Part shown: positions 1-14,200 of the stretch, piece by piece
How positions within the stretch are numbered: the stretch's first letter is position 1
Layout: every line of letters begins with the position of its first letter
Assembly: GCF_963422355.1 (NCBI RefSeq)
Contig: NC_085090.1
Coordinates: forward strand, 1,915,411 to 1,979,410
Length of the DNA stretch: 64,000 bases
Source: Corticium candelabrum
Lineage: Eukaryota > Porifera > Homoscleromorpha > Homosclerophorida > Plakinidae
Direction: 5' to 3'
Position numbers and translations under genes: made by a program
The notes under the pieces: model-generated
Told to the model about the DNA's origin: nothing
Databases searched by the model: none
The model's input: the letters and a program-made list of their open reading frames with translations, nothing else

Positions 1-187
1 AACAAAATACTAAATTTGTGGAATTCACAGTTCACATAAATGCTCAGAGCCCACATTTGTAGTTCACACTTGTGAATAAAATGCTCAGAGCCCTCATACA
101 AATCAATAAAACATTGGGGCTACAACAACAGCTGGAAAAACAAGAGTCTGTCCCTATCCATGCTACTTACAAACATGTCATAAGTAC

Positions 188-290
188 CTTGTCAAGATAC
201 CATCCAGGGCCAAATCCACTGTTATCATGAGAAATACGAACACGCTCTAACTGACCAAGATAAGTTGACTCCAAAACAAATTGATCAATT
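188..290 (-). CDS. LOXHD1-like exon, third PLAT domain end
   Basis: Acceptor TACTTTGTAG, donor GACAAG/GTACTT. It encodes [20 protein letters not shown] followed by WYLDK. It ends in phase 0, so the next exon lies beyond the left edge of the window. Confidence 0.88.
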
Positions 291-3200
291 CTACAAAGTA
301 AAGCCAAATGCTAGCTCATCATCACTATTATATTCTATAACTGCATTCACCTTTTTCGCTCAAAGTTGTTCTTTGAATTGTCCAAACGTCTTTCTCCTGT
401 ATCTCCATCTTTCCCAAATATAGTGACAAAAACATTGGCATCAGTACCAGCACCTCGTTTATCCCCTGTCTGTGTTTTCACTGTATATCGTACAGCTACA
501 AAATAGCAAAGTCAGCATGTAAAGCTAGAGTACATATATCATTAACATAGCACTAGCACAATGTACTCAACAACTTCAGTCACTTGTAGGACAAAGCAAA
601 ATAGTTTTCATCAGCTTAAAATAAACTGCCGATCAATCCAAGGTTTAGAAGTGGTTTTTCAATAAATACAATAGAATAAATCAACTAAAAATTACTTCAA
701 TTCCACTACTAAAATTAAACATGCAATCTATTATACAGAAGAACTATGTCAGGTATGCTCCAGTTAAAATATTTCAAGTTCTTGTACAAATGTTTGGTAT
801 TCACAGACATATTACAATTCCAATAAAAGTTACTATTGATCAAGTTTACCTGCTGGTGTAACTGTTGGTTCATCAGATGCTGCTATGTCTCTCTTGATCT
901 CCCCATCTCCTTCATCCCTTGCCAGCCATTGCCCACAATTGAAATAACAAACTTTCTCTGGATTGTTAGTGTCAGCCATTGTGACACGATCAAGAAACCA
1001 GCCAGGACCAAAACCAGTGTTGTCATGCTCTATTCTAATTTTCTTCAGTTTACCCAGTGAGTGACATTGCATCTTGAAAGCAGATGATTTTCCACGCTCA
1101 AAGTTGCTACTCTGCCTAATCACAAAGCAATTACCTTAATTAAAAGGTCGTCTCATAGCTACTCCTTATGCCAGTCTATATATACTTACATGCAACAACT
1201 TAATATGAATGCTACCAAATTCACTCACATTATAAAAGCAACTTCTAAACCATAGATAAAAATGGTAACGTAATGTATATCTCCAAGAAACAGCATTCCA
1301 GCAAACAAAGTAAAACCATAATTATTGTGGCATACACATTGCAATAATAAGAGAACCACCACAGCAACAGCTGTCTTTTCTAGTACATAACTCTGTTTAC
1401 TCACTTACCAGTGCATTTAATGAAAAAAGATGACATCATTTATTGACATTTTTATGTAGAAACTGACAAACAACAAACAGCAAAGAAGCATAATGAAAAG
1501 AGAAAAGCACACGAGTGTACACTTACAGCTCCTAGTAATGTCACAACAGCCAATTTAAAATATTCTCGCAAACAACATCCAATTAAAATCCAATCATCAC
1601 AAACAACAGCCCATTGAAACAAATTCTCACAAACAAGATCCAAAAATAAGTAGCCAATTCTGAAGATCAAATATTCAGTAACAAGTGGCCAACGAAATGA
1701 CACAATGAAGTGGTGTCTGTAATCTTGTCTGCTTCTATTTATGCAAATGTTGCCTTCTTTATTAACACAAATTAAATGTAGTAAGTGGTTGCCGTTAAAC
1801 TCCCAATTTCATTTGTATCACAAAATGATTGATCACATGTAACTTTCACTGTTCTTTCATAGGAAAGTATACAAAGATTTGTACATCATGACTCATGCAA
1901 AGGTGAGCTCTGTCAGATACAAAAAGAAGCAACCATTATATATCAATGTAGGAAAAGGCAATCAACAAACACGACAACATGTCACAGTCAACTGCCATGT
2001 CAAACAAAACTGTTCTAGAGCAAGACTGCTCTTGTTATATTAGTAGCCAATATGCACACAGCAATCCAGCTAAGCTGTTGCAAACTTCAGTATATAAAAG
2101 GTGTCTTGCTCAGGCTGTCTGATAAACTTACTTCAATGAAACATGATACACATATATGATAATTTTGAGTAACTACAAAACAGACTGGTTACAAGATATT
2201 ACAATAGCATAAATCATAGTTAGAACACTAGTGTTCTTACACAGGCTACATTGCTTTGAATTCAAATGAATAGTCTTCCAACAAAGACTAACCCATTCTC
2301 TAGCTTTGTTTTAGGAGTACTGCCATGCTCTCCAAATACGGTAAGAAAGATGTTAGCATCAGTTCCACCACCTCGCACATCACCAGTATTCACATGAATT
2401 TCATAGACTAAAGACAAAATAACAAAACTATTTCAAAACAAGGTTTATCACATTAATTAAATGATTTAATATAAAATTTACCACAACACATCACATGTTT
2501 ATGTTTAGACTTCGTACGTGCATAAGCAGAAAATTCATGTTACAAAACAAATATGTTACTTAAAGAACACCTCACACTCAAAACTTGTTTCTAAAAAATA
2601 ACTTAAAGGAGAACTCCCAAGATTTTCAAGTTGGGGTCAGATACAAGATTTTTTTATCTTGACTGCACTCAAAAACTTTGAGTTCCCTCCATGGCTTCTT
2701 TAACGTAGGAAAAGCACCGCAAAAAGAGGGAGTGTTAGTGTAGGCGTGGTTGATGATGCAGTTGGTGCATGACCTCCACGTGTTGTGCACAAGGCGTGCT
2801 ATCTATCTGGCTTATTCGACTTGAAATGGTCCACTGCATTGCTTTTGGCTGTAGCCACAACAGCAGCGACATCGCCAGAGGTGTCAGCTTCTTCAGGCTT
2901 CCTATCAAGAAGCCAGATTTGCTAGAATCATGGCTACCAAAGTTACGTCTGGTGGATCCGCCTAGCTCAAAAAACAGCCGTGTTTGTTCGGATCACTTTG
3001 AGTCCTACAACGCATGCTGGAATGACATGTCTGATACCCTTGCCCAGCCTCTCGTGCACCCAGCAAGTAAATTACCTGTACACAGTTAGTCGCAGCAGCC
3101 TGTGTGAAAATTTTACATATAGGCAAGCCAGGGGCGGATCCAGGATCTGAGGAGAGGGGGTGCACGGACATGAAACGCTAGACCACACCCATTTCAGGGA

Positions 3201-6200
3201 AGTAGTATAAGGTGAAAGTAGACTTTGCAACCAAAAATGACGGTAGATCTGTTGTCTCGATGTTGACTGCAACCATCAAAGACAAGCAGTCCACTATGGG
3301 GGCGAGTCAAACAGCTCAAGCGCGGATACAGGAGTTAAACGGGGGCCCGGGGTACACAGAGTCAAAAGAGAATTTCTTCAGGACGGTACGAAAATTGCAG
3401 TATAACGTGAAGCAAGTAGTTGTAATATATTCAAGGCAGATCTCTCACATAACTATTTAACAAACAAACCATTGCTAACAAAACTCGGACAGCTGAAGCC
3501 GCCGTGGGTTTCGCTTTGCAAATTCTTCCACAACGGCTTCAGCATCACACGGGATATCCCGGTGAACATGGAGCAGCGTTAGGCCATTCAAGCGTGACTC
3601 TCCCATGCCGCTACGCATGCAAGTTTTCAAAAACCGCAGACGGCTAATGGAACGTTCGCACTCCGCACTTGTTACCGAGAGTGTGCATGCTATCTTTAAC
3701 AGCTGCCCAACATTTGGAAAGAAGTCCTTGTCGATTTGGTTGAGAACCTTCGAGGGTGTATCTTTATCTGCTGCAAACTGTACCGACCCGCTCCATTTCA
3801 CTGTCCAGCTGTGAAGCTCCGTATCCAGAGCAGCTGCGGCTGGTAAATCATCGCCATACATCTTGACCAAGTCGGGAATATCTGCTGAAGACAAGATGTT
3901 GTCACTCACTGCCAAGGATGGTGGCAAAAGACGCGTGATTTGAGAAACAACAGCTGAAGAACTTTCGCTAAACCGGTAACCCATTTCATTGATGAGATGG
4001 TCCAGCATAGGGATGGTCAGCTGTTTCCGGTAGTAATCGGATGCAGAAGATGCAGGCACATTGCCGCGGTGCTGTTGACGTCCAGTCGTTCTTGGCAAGC
4101 TCTCTTCTACATTAACCTTACCGGCTACTTCCAAAGCCTTTTGATAGACTCGTGAATGGATTGTAGTGACATTCACCCTGGCACTGTGAAGTGTGGAAGT
4201 GACAAACCTTATTTCCTGGTATGCCTTCACTATGTCAACATAACGGCCCTGCAACTTGACACTCAGGGCTTTAGTGTACGCTAAAACATCCTTTGTCAGT
4301 ATTAAAGTGAAGATGAACGGAAATCTTGTTAAAGCCAGAAAGAATGACTGTGCATCAGCTCTGGTTCTCTGTTCCACTCCACCGAATCTTTGATCTCTTC
4401 CAAACAGAAAATCAATGGCTGTAAGAGATCTGCGAAGACCTCAAAGGCCTGGTGCCTTTCCACCCATCTAGTTTTGCAAAGTGACTTTATTCTTTTGCGA
4501 TGCTCACCATCCAAAACCGCTCCTATCGACTTTTCTAAAGCAAGCTGTCTCTTTGGCGAGTTGGCAAAGAAACGGCAAATCCTGTCAGCGGTGTCCATGG
4601 CATTCTGGATTTCACGAATGCGACAACATTTTACCACACAAAGGTTGAGAACATGCGCATTGCAATGCGTATAAAGAGCCTTTGGGTAGAGCTGTGTTAT
4701 GCGTGCTGCTGCTCCTTTCTTTCTTCCAGCCATGGCTCCGGCACCATCGTACGTCTGACCGATGAGATTATCGGCTGGAAGCTGCCAGTCGACTAGATGC
4801 TGAAGAATGCGATCTGCTATGGCTTCTCCAGTTACGCCAGTAACACACTCACTAAAACCTAAGAATCGCTCTTCGATACTTCGTGTAGCCTCCTTCACAT
4901 ACTGGACACTGATAGCCAGCTGCTCCTTATTGGCAGCATCTGTTGCTTCGTCTGCCATGATTGAGAAAAAAGGGGCATCTCGGACTTCGTTTAAAATGCG
5001 GGTGCGGATTATATGATCACATACGTCAATCAACTCATTTTGAATGGTTTTGCTTGTGTACAGAGCGTTTCCTTGGTAACCACCAGATTGAAGGTGATCA
5101 GCTAAAACTTTGTCTCCACTCTGAATCCGAAACTGAAGTAGGGCCATGAAATTTCCGTGATTAGTGTATGGCGTTTTCTCTAACCACTTCCAATCATCGC
5201 GATGGCCTCTCAAAGCAAGCCCTTGCCTGCCACAAAGTATAACAGTTTCTGCTACAGATCTTAGGATTTCTCTGTTTTTGGCAATACGCTGAGCTCGAAG
5301 GCTGGAAAGTTGCTGGTCAACTGGCAACTGTTTCTTTTCCATCACAGCCTTAAAATTCTCTGCCTTTTCAACAGCTTGTAAGTGGTACTTCCTTGCTGAA
5401 CTCCCTCCGACACCAATGAAATGGTTACGCAGCTTCTCACTGGCCTTCTGGAGATTAGTGAGTGGTTTACTAATCAGAGTACCGGTAAAACTGTACACAG
5501 AGTACGCAGCTTGACCAAACAGGACACAGTATTTGCAGTAGCTTCCCTGCATTGTCTCAGAATACACAAGACCGTTATATTGGTGAAGCCAGTCATGTTG
5601 AAATGCACGCTTCTTCTTCCCATAAAGAACAGATGGAAAGCGGTAGGTAGCGCTGGGCCGGAAATGGTTAGTAAGTAGATGGTACTTTTCCTGATCTGTC
5701 AGAGTTCGTTCTTCCTTCAACTGTACAATTCTAGCAAAATCTCCGGAAGACACAGCTGGATGGATAAAAGTGGCATCGTCTGGTCTTTCCAGTGATGGTA
5801 AGCTACTGTTGTCTCCATGCAGATCGTCACCTCCATCATCCGGTACCCTGGATGAAAACATTTGCATGAGCATCCTTATCACAAACGTTATTTGCTGCCG
5901 TACCAACACCATATCCTAACCTAAATACGTACTTAGATACCTACCTACCTACCTACCTACCTACCTACCTACCTACCTACCTACCTACCTACCTACCTAC
6001 CTACCTACCTACCTACCTACCTACCTACCTACCTACCTACCTACCATTCTTAAGAAAGTGGACAGACTCGTTAACTCATCTTCTTTGCCTGTTTCTGCTG
6101 ACTTTGATTTTACTACTCAAAGTTATGTGCACTAATTAATCACTCTGTTGGACCTTATCGTTAGTCTTCTGTACCAGTAGTAGCGTTGTAGTTCTCGTCT

Positions 6201-9200
6201 CTTGTACTAGTGCCAGTCTTATATCGAAATAAACCTACCTACCTACCTACCTACCTACCTACCTACCTACCCACCCACCCACCCACCCACCCACCCACCC
6301 ACTCACCCACCCACCCACCTACCTACCTACCTACCTACCTACCTACATACATACATACATATTGGTCGAGTGGTTAGCACTCTGGTTTGCTAGTCCACAC
6401 CGACTTACTTTGTAGAGTCCGGTCGTCTGTCCTCCTCATCCAAGCGAGGCCGCTTTGACACAGAGCCAAAATACTTCGTGAGAGTCTGAGACTGAGGGTT
6501 GGAAGGACGACTACGGGAAGCCATGTCAGACTTTACAGTACAATGAGCCTGTCACAAGAACGATCATCTCTAGTAAGCCCGTAATAGGACAGCATGCAGC
6601 AACCACGCGCTGTCACTTACGGTTTGCAATCGACCCCACGCTAGGACACGAACACTGCACGTGGCAACGTATATACGGGAAATACAAACTCGCGGTTCCA
6701 CGCAGCGACACAGTGCGCAGTTCACAGTTGTCAGTCAGGTTGTCAGTCAAACACGAGATGGACACGTGATCGATAATCTTCGCATTAGCTCGTACTCTGT
6801 ACCCAGACGCAATTCTTCGTGCACCCACATATTTCTGCTACGTGAGTGCGCCGCAAGAAAATGGGTATGGAACTTCGTGGCTATCTAGACCTTCCTCAAG
6901 ACTGGCGGAGGGGGGTGCACGTGCACCCGGTGCACCCTCCCTATATCCGCCCCTGCAAGCCTGTCCAAGTTCGTCTAGGTGCTACTCACCTGGAAGTTAG
7001 TGGCTCTCTGATGGGATCCCGTCGCCAATCGGTCATTAAGACTACAGCTGTTCGAAGAACGTCTTCATTGAGACACACAGCAAGGAAGTTCTCATGCTGT
7101 GTAATAATTACAGATCAGATCCTGAAGCTTCCACCCTATACCCTAGTTCGTCCACTTCCTGGCAGCACAAGCACTCAGCTACGTTAGGCATCACAGAACA
7201 CCTGTTGCACCTGCACCAAGCAGTGTTCCCAACTCGATTTTCATTCTCATCAGACAGATCTTCGCCGGTGATCTGTCTGCCGTCATGGCCGTCAATGTAT
7301 TCAACTGCGTTGATGTCACGCTGAGTAGGTCCATACTCTGGCTCAAAACTGTAAGGTCGAACACCAGACAGGAAAGAACAATGCGTATGCGTTCGAATCC
7401 GTCCGCAACTGCATCTAACCCGATGGCATGCGCGTGTGGCTTTGCACCAATAACGTCATGTACCTCGCTTACCCAACACGCCCCTTTCTTTCAACGTTTC
7501 TCCTGCCTTGAAGATGTCGTGCACAAAACCTATGTCCCTTCGAATTGTCGGTTTATGGAAGGGACTTGTCTCTGACCCCAACTTGAAAATCGTGGGAGTT
7601 CTCCTTTAACCATTGAGGTGGCTAGTGGCACCTTCAACAAGAGTGAATACGCTTCCACGAAAAACAAATCACATTGTTACCACTCACTCAGTTATACATG
7701 GGACAATACATCAGTGACATTCTGGAAGTGCCTTGTGTTACAGCAAATTGCTGATTTATACTTGTACTTAGGTTATCATTGTGTCACCCCGTGAAAGCAA
7801 GTATACCTGAAGATCTGGAAGAGCAGCAACTCCAGAAGATAGAGTACAGTGCAGAGGCAATTGATGCATTTGTGGTTTCTTAGGATTGAGAGACAGTAGC
7901 ACAATTTAGACACCTTTTTACCCCACCAGAATGCGGTGGGATAACGAGAGAGGTAGAACAACTGCCTCAAAGGCTCTTCCTCAAACCCTTCTCACCAGAA
8001 TTATGAAGACAGCAAAAGGTCTGGCTAAGTGAGACTAGATTCAAACTGTAGAAAAGCATAGCCATCAGATTGCAGATGATAAACAAGCAAGAAGTAATCT
8101 ATTCATATATCCTATTGAAGGTAATATGCCCTGAAGTTGGAGACTCAAATTTTTTCTCCATTCAAGTAGGTCATTAAAGGGGAAGTCCAACAAAAATGAA
8201 CTTAACTGGTATGAGTAGATCTTACCAAGACAAACCGATTGGTATAAGTTACTCCGCTATCTTCGCTTCTGTATACAAGAACGAGCAATGTTTCTGTGAT
8301 GTGTAACGCCCATGCGCCTGCTCCGTGCTTCCTGGTGGATTAAGATCCGCCCACTGCAAACAAATCAATGCGTTTACGGATGACTGCTATGGATATAACC
8401 AGAATGACGAATGTGAATGCGAAGATATTATGAAGATCTGCCTTCTTGCCGTCAGTGGTTCCTCTCTAAAGTAAAATGTTGTTGGTAGGGCTGTTTCCCG
8501 CCAGACTTTGAACCAGAATTCCTCAATACCACGGCTTACCTAGAGAACATGCTTGTGCTTGAGTATTTGTTTATGCTTGTTCGTTTAATATCTGAAGAGA
8601 AACGTTCAGCGCGCCGTCTGGCGCGTGCAACAGAGGATGATCGTATTATTACATCCGGAGTTGCAACCTTCTACAAATCAGCGGCAAAAGAAAGTGAGCA
8701 GACCGGATGTGAAAATAGGAACGTCCTCTGTAGCACACGCCAGACGTTTCTCTTCGGATATTAAAAGAACAAGGATAAACAAATACTCAAGCACAAGCGC
8801 GTTCTCTAGAACGTTTCTCTTCGGATATTAAAAGAACAAGGATAAACAAATACTCAAGCACAAGCGCGTTCTCTAGATAAGCCGTGGTATTGAGAAATTC
8901 TGCTTCAAAGTCTGGCGGAAAACAGCTCTACTGACACCATTTTACTTTAGAGAGGAACCACTGATGGCAAGAAGGCAGATCTTCATAATATCTTCGCATT
9001 CACATTCCGAATTCTCGATATATCTGTAGCAGTCATCCGTAAATGCATTGATTCGTTTGCAGTAGGCGGAGCTTAATCCACCAGGAAGCACGGAGCAGGC
9101 GTGTGGGCATTGCACATCACAGAAACATCACTTGTTCTTGTATACCAAAGCGAAAATAACGGAGTAACTTATACCGATCGATTGTCTTGGTAAGATCTAC

Positions 9201-11219
9201 TCAAACAAGTTAAGTTCATTTTCGTTGGACTTCCCTTTCATAAAGGAAGCTGCTAACAGAATCAGGGCATTTAGTACTAAGTATTTCACAAAACTAACAA
9301 TCCTCTTTAGTAATATCGATAGCTTGATCCTATAAATGACAATGTAACCTTATAGTTAAGTTAATGACACCACTACAAACTACACAATTCTCACAACAAA
9401 TACAGTCAAACATGCTGCATCTCACTTGTTTTCTGTCTCTTTGTAGCGCTGCGTACAATTGGTGCCAAGTCACGACTCAGTTGGCAGTCGCTATTGTAGA
9501 GAGATAACCACTGACGACAGACAAAGTGCCAAGACTTGTTATTCACTGTATTGGTCAACTGTACTTCTTCCAAATACCAACTGTGTCGATCTTCTAATCC
9601 ATCATGCTACAAACATTCAATCGAAGCATTCAAACAATGACTCTCCCTTCTCACAATCATTATTGTACCTAACAACCACTTCTAAGCATTTTCACTCCTT
9701 TTGTCATCCCATCTCTCCGCAATAAAGCAAGAATTACCTTAACTTAATTATGATACCGCAAATCCAGTTTACTCTACCATTAGTTGGCAAAGTTCTCGCT
9801 AGAGATTTTTGCAAGCATGGCGGGATGGGTGGGTCCATGACGCATGCGCACTGAAACCAATCTCAGGTGAGGTAAACTTTGCGTTGTAGCTATTGCGTGC
9901 AACATACATTCAAGTGCCTTGGCAAAAAACTCAACTTTTATCGCCAGTAAGCCCGTCTTCGCGATGTTCATAGATTGCGCATGCGCAAGGCAAAATTACA
10001 GAAAGTTTGTTTAGTCAAGCATTGGTTGGCGTGGACCACTGTTGTTGCTTTGCATAAAGTCATGACTAGTCTAGAGCAGATTCTAGGTGCTACAGTACTT
10101 CCCGGACAAAAGGTGTACTTTCCGAGTCACTGGTAGGGTGTCCGGGACTGGAATCAGAGGCAGCGCATCCGGGACTGCAATCGTATGTTTGGGATGAGGC
10201 TGCCATCACGCGTTATTTTGTAAGAGCCTAGATTTGTGGCTATTGTCACCTTTAGTATTGTGTTTCAGTAGTATGGAATTCTCAAACATTCCTTAACTGT
10301 AAGACTTTGGACTCCTCTCTCCCGTTTCTGAGCGTGGTGCACTCCTACTAAAGCATGGCACACTCTTACTACAGCGTGGCACAGAGCCACGCTGCCACGC
10401 TGTAGCGAGCATCCTGAGTTGGTCTGAAAAAATTACTTAACTTCAACACCGAAAACCATACAATTACTATTCATAGTAAGTCATATAAAAAAGCCACTAC
10501 TAGTTACGGTCAATAAAACAATTCAGTTAATCAATTTTAATGAGGTGCACACTGTTATCATTACCACATGCAGATGTAAGGAAGTAAAACAAATAGAAAC
10601 AAAGATATTCAATCACAACAAATGTCATTGCAATTTGATGTGTTTGCTATGTTTCACAAATTATAATTCAATATAAACATGCAATCAAACAACTGATTGT
10701 TTACCTCTACTCTCATTTTGACCGGTTCTCCAAAATCTGGTCCTTTCACAAGAAATGTCCTCACTGAGTTACGAGTAAACCTGACACCTTTGCTTTCCTC
10801 TCTAACTGAATCAGTTTGTAGGTGTTGTGACAGATGAGTCTTGTGTAATCGTCCATGTGTTCCTTGAACAGCAAAATAAACCTGTAAAAAAGACATTTCC
10901 TCCTACAGCTGATCAGTATGATGTTCTAGCTGGACACAAGCAAACCACATCATAGTTTAATACATATATACTACCACACTATACAATAGCCAAATGTGCA
11001 GCCCGATCTGCATGATAAAGTATGCAGAACTGTAAGCACATACTGTAACCACTCATTAAGGAGAAAATAATATGTATACCAAAATCGGCCAAAATCAAAG
11101 TAGATGATAAGTTGCTACTATCACATGTGCGCTATAATTTGCTGCTATGCTAAATTTAGTATCTGAAGCCATGGTTTTACTTACTTCAAAGCTACAAGCA
11201 TGTAATGTTATGGCTACGC

Positions 11220-11274
<55 letters not shown>

Positions 11275-14200
11275 TGCGTATCTACAGGGGAGTGAATCTA
11301 GTTCTGCAGATTAAATGCAATGTTCGATAACTAAAGAATTGTCTGCAAATTAATTAATCGAGTAATTCAACAAAAAATGTATTTCCATTGCCAGTGACGA
11401 TCAGTTTATACATTCACATAAATAGACAAAAGGAATCCCAAAATGCCTTGCATCTATGATAAACTATACATTAACTAATTATTTAGTCTATCTCCTACTC
11501 ACTGATCTTTTCATTTACTTGGTGCTACAAAAGAGACTCACTATAACAATACCATAAGCATTAATTCTGTTAATAAGTTAATCAGGTACAAAGGAACAGA
11601 CACGTTCCTCTACTAGAAACAAGCATATGGGACACTCTTTGTCATGCATGAGGGCATTCACCAGTGCTATTAACGTGCAATAGACTGCACCTTTAGCGAT
11701 CAAAAGAACAACTTGGTCGTGTTTGTCAACATAATAAATTACACCTCGCTAGAATTGCACAGTTCATAGTATTTTGTAGATTACACATACTTTTAATTAA
11801 TTAGTCGATGACCTAATTTCCAGCAATTTAAAATGATTAAATGTTCTACCATGGTTTTGTTACACTATGATCACTATGACCCTCTTTCCAAGTTTCCTAA
11901 TTGGTCCATTGGAAACAGATACAGTGGAAAAATGGCCTTGCAACCACCCGACAGTTGCGTGAATATACGGGCATGCAAGAAGAGGACTGGGTACGAGTCT
12001 ATCAGTGCTGCTAAACCAAATGCATACAGGAATTACCTGAACCAAACTCTCCTCTCCTCAGTTTGACACCTAGCATTTAATCATGATACTTCGGTTCCTA
12101 TAAATATGCCATCGCCATTTCAATCACAATGCAACATTATTATGTCACTCATTGTTGGTGCTAGTTCAGTTTTTGGTTGTCTCAAAAATGCCATTTTTAC
12201 TAATATATAAGTACAGACAACATACATTTACATACATACCGAAGACACTTGTACCAAAAGTAGTAAAGCCCTTTGAAAACATTACTCACTAAGCAGGCAC
12301 TTTTCTACTTGCTAGTATTGACAAAAGCATGCTGAATATAACAAGCTTCAAGATACATAAGCATAGCAGTTTTACAGCTACAAAAGCTCCAACAAACCTT
12401 AGCATCAGTTCCTCCTGCCTTTTGATCACCAGTAATGACAGTCACTTTGTATGGGACAAACTGACAATTTCCAAGTAGGTCTGATTTAAGAAACTGATTA
12501 TAAAAATGATAAACACAATGGCTAAATGTGTCACCTCACCAGTTCGTGTAGTTCCATGTATCCCTGACATCTGCAACAAAAAATTGAAAATGTCTTACCC
12601 GTCAGACTGGGAAATCAATTTGTGTGTAATAATGAAAATTAGTGCTACAATGCATTATAATTTCTTACACCATCTGATGCTCTAAATTTAGCTAAATTAG
12701 TAGCCTCATGCATTCCCATTTCTTCTTCTGTAAGAGTGACTCAGTCCAGTAGTAAAATGAGCTATATACTATACTATAGCTGTGCAAGTTAAATTTAGAA
12801 TCATAAATGCAGTAAACAACACAATTCCAAGAAAAAGTGATCTATAGCAAAACATGGACAATTACTGTACAAGCCTGCTGACTAAATCCCTAGAACTCCA
12901 TGGTGACCTCTCTCTAAATCATCAGCTTAATAGCAATGAAATCATAAAACATCTGTCTACAGCATAAAATTACAAGCAAACATATATAAACGTCAATACA
13001 AAACTACCATACACAAGTTAATAAAAGCTTTGAATAGTTTTGACAGACAAAGCAGTCTATCTCTACATCTGCATTTGGTATATTATTGTGGTGTTCCAAC
13101 TATTAAAGTTAAAAGTACGTATATGAATAAATGTCCCAACATAATACATTTAGCCCAACACAGAACACTTCAGTTCCATCACACATCCAATGCTCAGGGT
13201 GGCACATAGTTATCACATTACCATTGACAAATAACTATTGAAAGTATCATTTCATCACTGACCCATGCATTCTCCCTGTACATGGCATGTGACATATCAG
13301 TTGCAATACCAAGACCATGCGGTCCAACATACCCCAAGTGCCATAGCATGTAAGCATGTCAAATGCAAGAAAGCACAGAAACTCAAGATTTCACATTTAT
13401 GCTTCAAGCACGTAGAATTCCAACATATGCAGCTTGATAATGCTAAAATCCAAAGATCTTCCAAAGACACCATGGCAGATGTCATTGTTTGGTAAAACTG
13501 TGTAAAAAAGATGTTCCATGTGTTCAATCTAGTTTCATCAGCCAATAGTGTGTACAAGAGTGGCTGACAAGTATGTACCAATGACAAACCTGAATCCACA
13601 ATTTTCTGAAAGAGGAAGTTCAGTTGCCACAAAACAAAATTCTCTCTTCTAATAACAAAATTATTTCTTGTTAATTAAGGGTGCTTCCAAGCCCATCACG
13701 CTAGGCATGTAACCTACAACAAACAAATATATAAGGCAAGGTAATGGAAGACTGTTCACAGTATATCGCATGGTATCTGTTCACTAGCACGTATACATAG
13801 GTCAACAGATCTCTTATGCTTTAGAAAATCATCTCTTGAATGAAAGCTGAAGGTCTTCTTACTGGGCTTAGTCGGCAATATTATCAAATGCCAAACCATA
13901 AGACCTCAAAAGATACATCCCGGCAAAAGAATAGCCAATAGTTGGTCACTGGTGACTCACTGGAGACAATTTATTATGTAAATCATAGAACAGTGTGTGC
14001 AATTTCGATTCCACCCTTCTGCAAGAGCAGCATCTGAAGAATCCACCTTGCATTGTTGCTTGCATATGGCAGGAAAGTTGAACCAGGGTCAAGTGCTTGC
14101 ATTGCGTTGCCTTTACCCTTGCATTCAGAATAATGGCAAGTGTAAATGATTGAGTTATAATTTCGTTAGCTTGCATAGCTTTGCATACCTAGTGTAAATC

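Larger units (their letters stand above)
3129..6955 (-). mobile_element. hAT DNA transposon (3.8 kb) nested in the Kolobok-like element
   Basis: The left end starts CAGGGGCGGATCC and the right end is ATCCGCCCCTG, an imperfect TIR typical of hAT elements. The 7-mer GCAAGCC occurs at both junctions (3123-3129 and 6955-6961), so an 8-bp target duplication with one mismatch is likely. The minus-strand transposase fills 3475-5912. The 5' part contains CTAC arrays and LINE- and SINE-like scraps (5940-6540). Confidence 0.8.
2608..7605. mobile_element. Kolobok-like DNA transposon (TTAA target site), split by a nested hAT
   Basis: The ends are inverted copies about 36 bp long (outer bases AGGAGAACTCCCA), nearly identical, at 2608-2645 and 7570-7605. 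Each is flanked by TTAA (2604-2607 and 7606-7609), the target site of Kolobok and piggyBac elements. A THAP zinc finger at the left end fits Kolobok, whose transposases carry THAP domains. Without the nested hAT (3129-6955) only about 1.17 kb remains, too short for a whole transposase, so this is a deleted copy. It lies in a LOXHD1-like intron. Confidence 0.75.

Noticed and set aside
836..1060. Plus-strand frame over the PLAT exon
   Set aside because: Antisense shadow of the well-supported minus-strand exon 850-1115.
1452..1703. 83-codon minus frame in the LOXHD1-like intron
   Set aside because: Hydrophobic and cysteine-rich but matches no family, and lies between two exons that already splice in phase.
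6363..6440. Functional tRNA gene
   Set aside because: Only the A-box half is recognisable; no cloverleaf can be formed.
9459..9725. 88-codon plus frame
   Set aside because: No recognisable domain and low-complexity composition; treated as chance.
13265..13632. Frames on both strands in the LOXHD1-like intron
   Set aside because: Tested as possible missing exons. No PLAT motif and no compatible splice phase.
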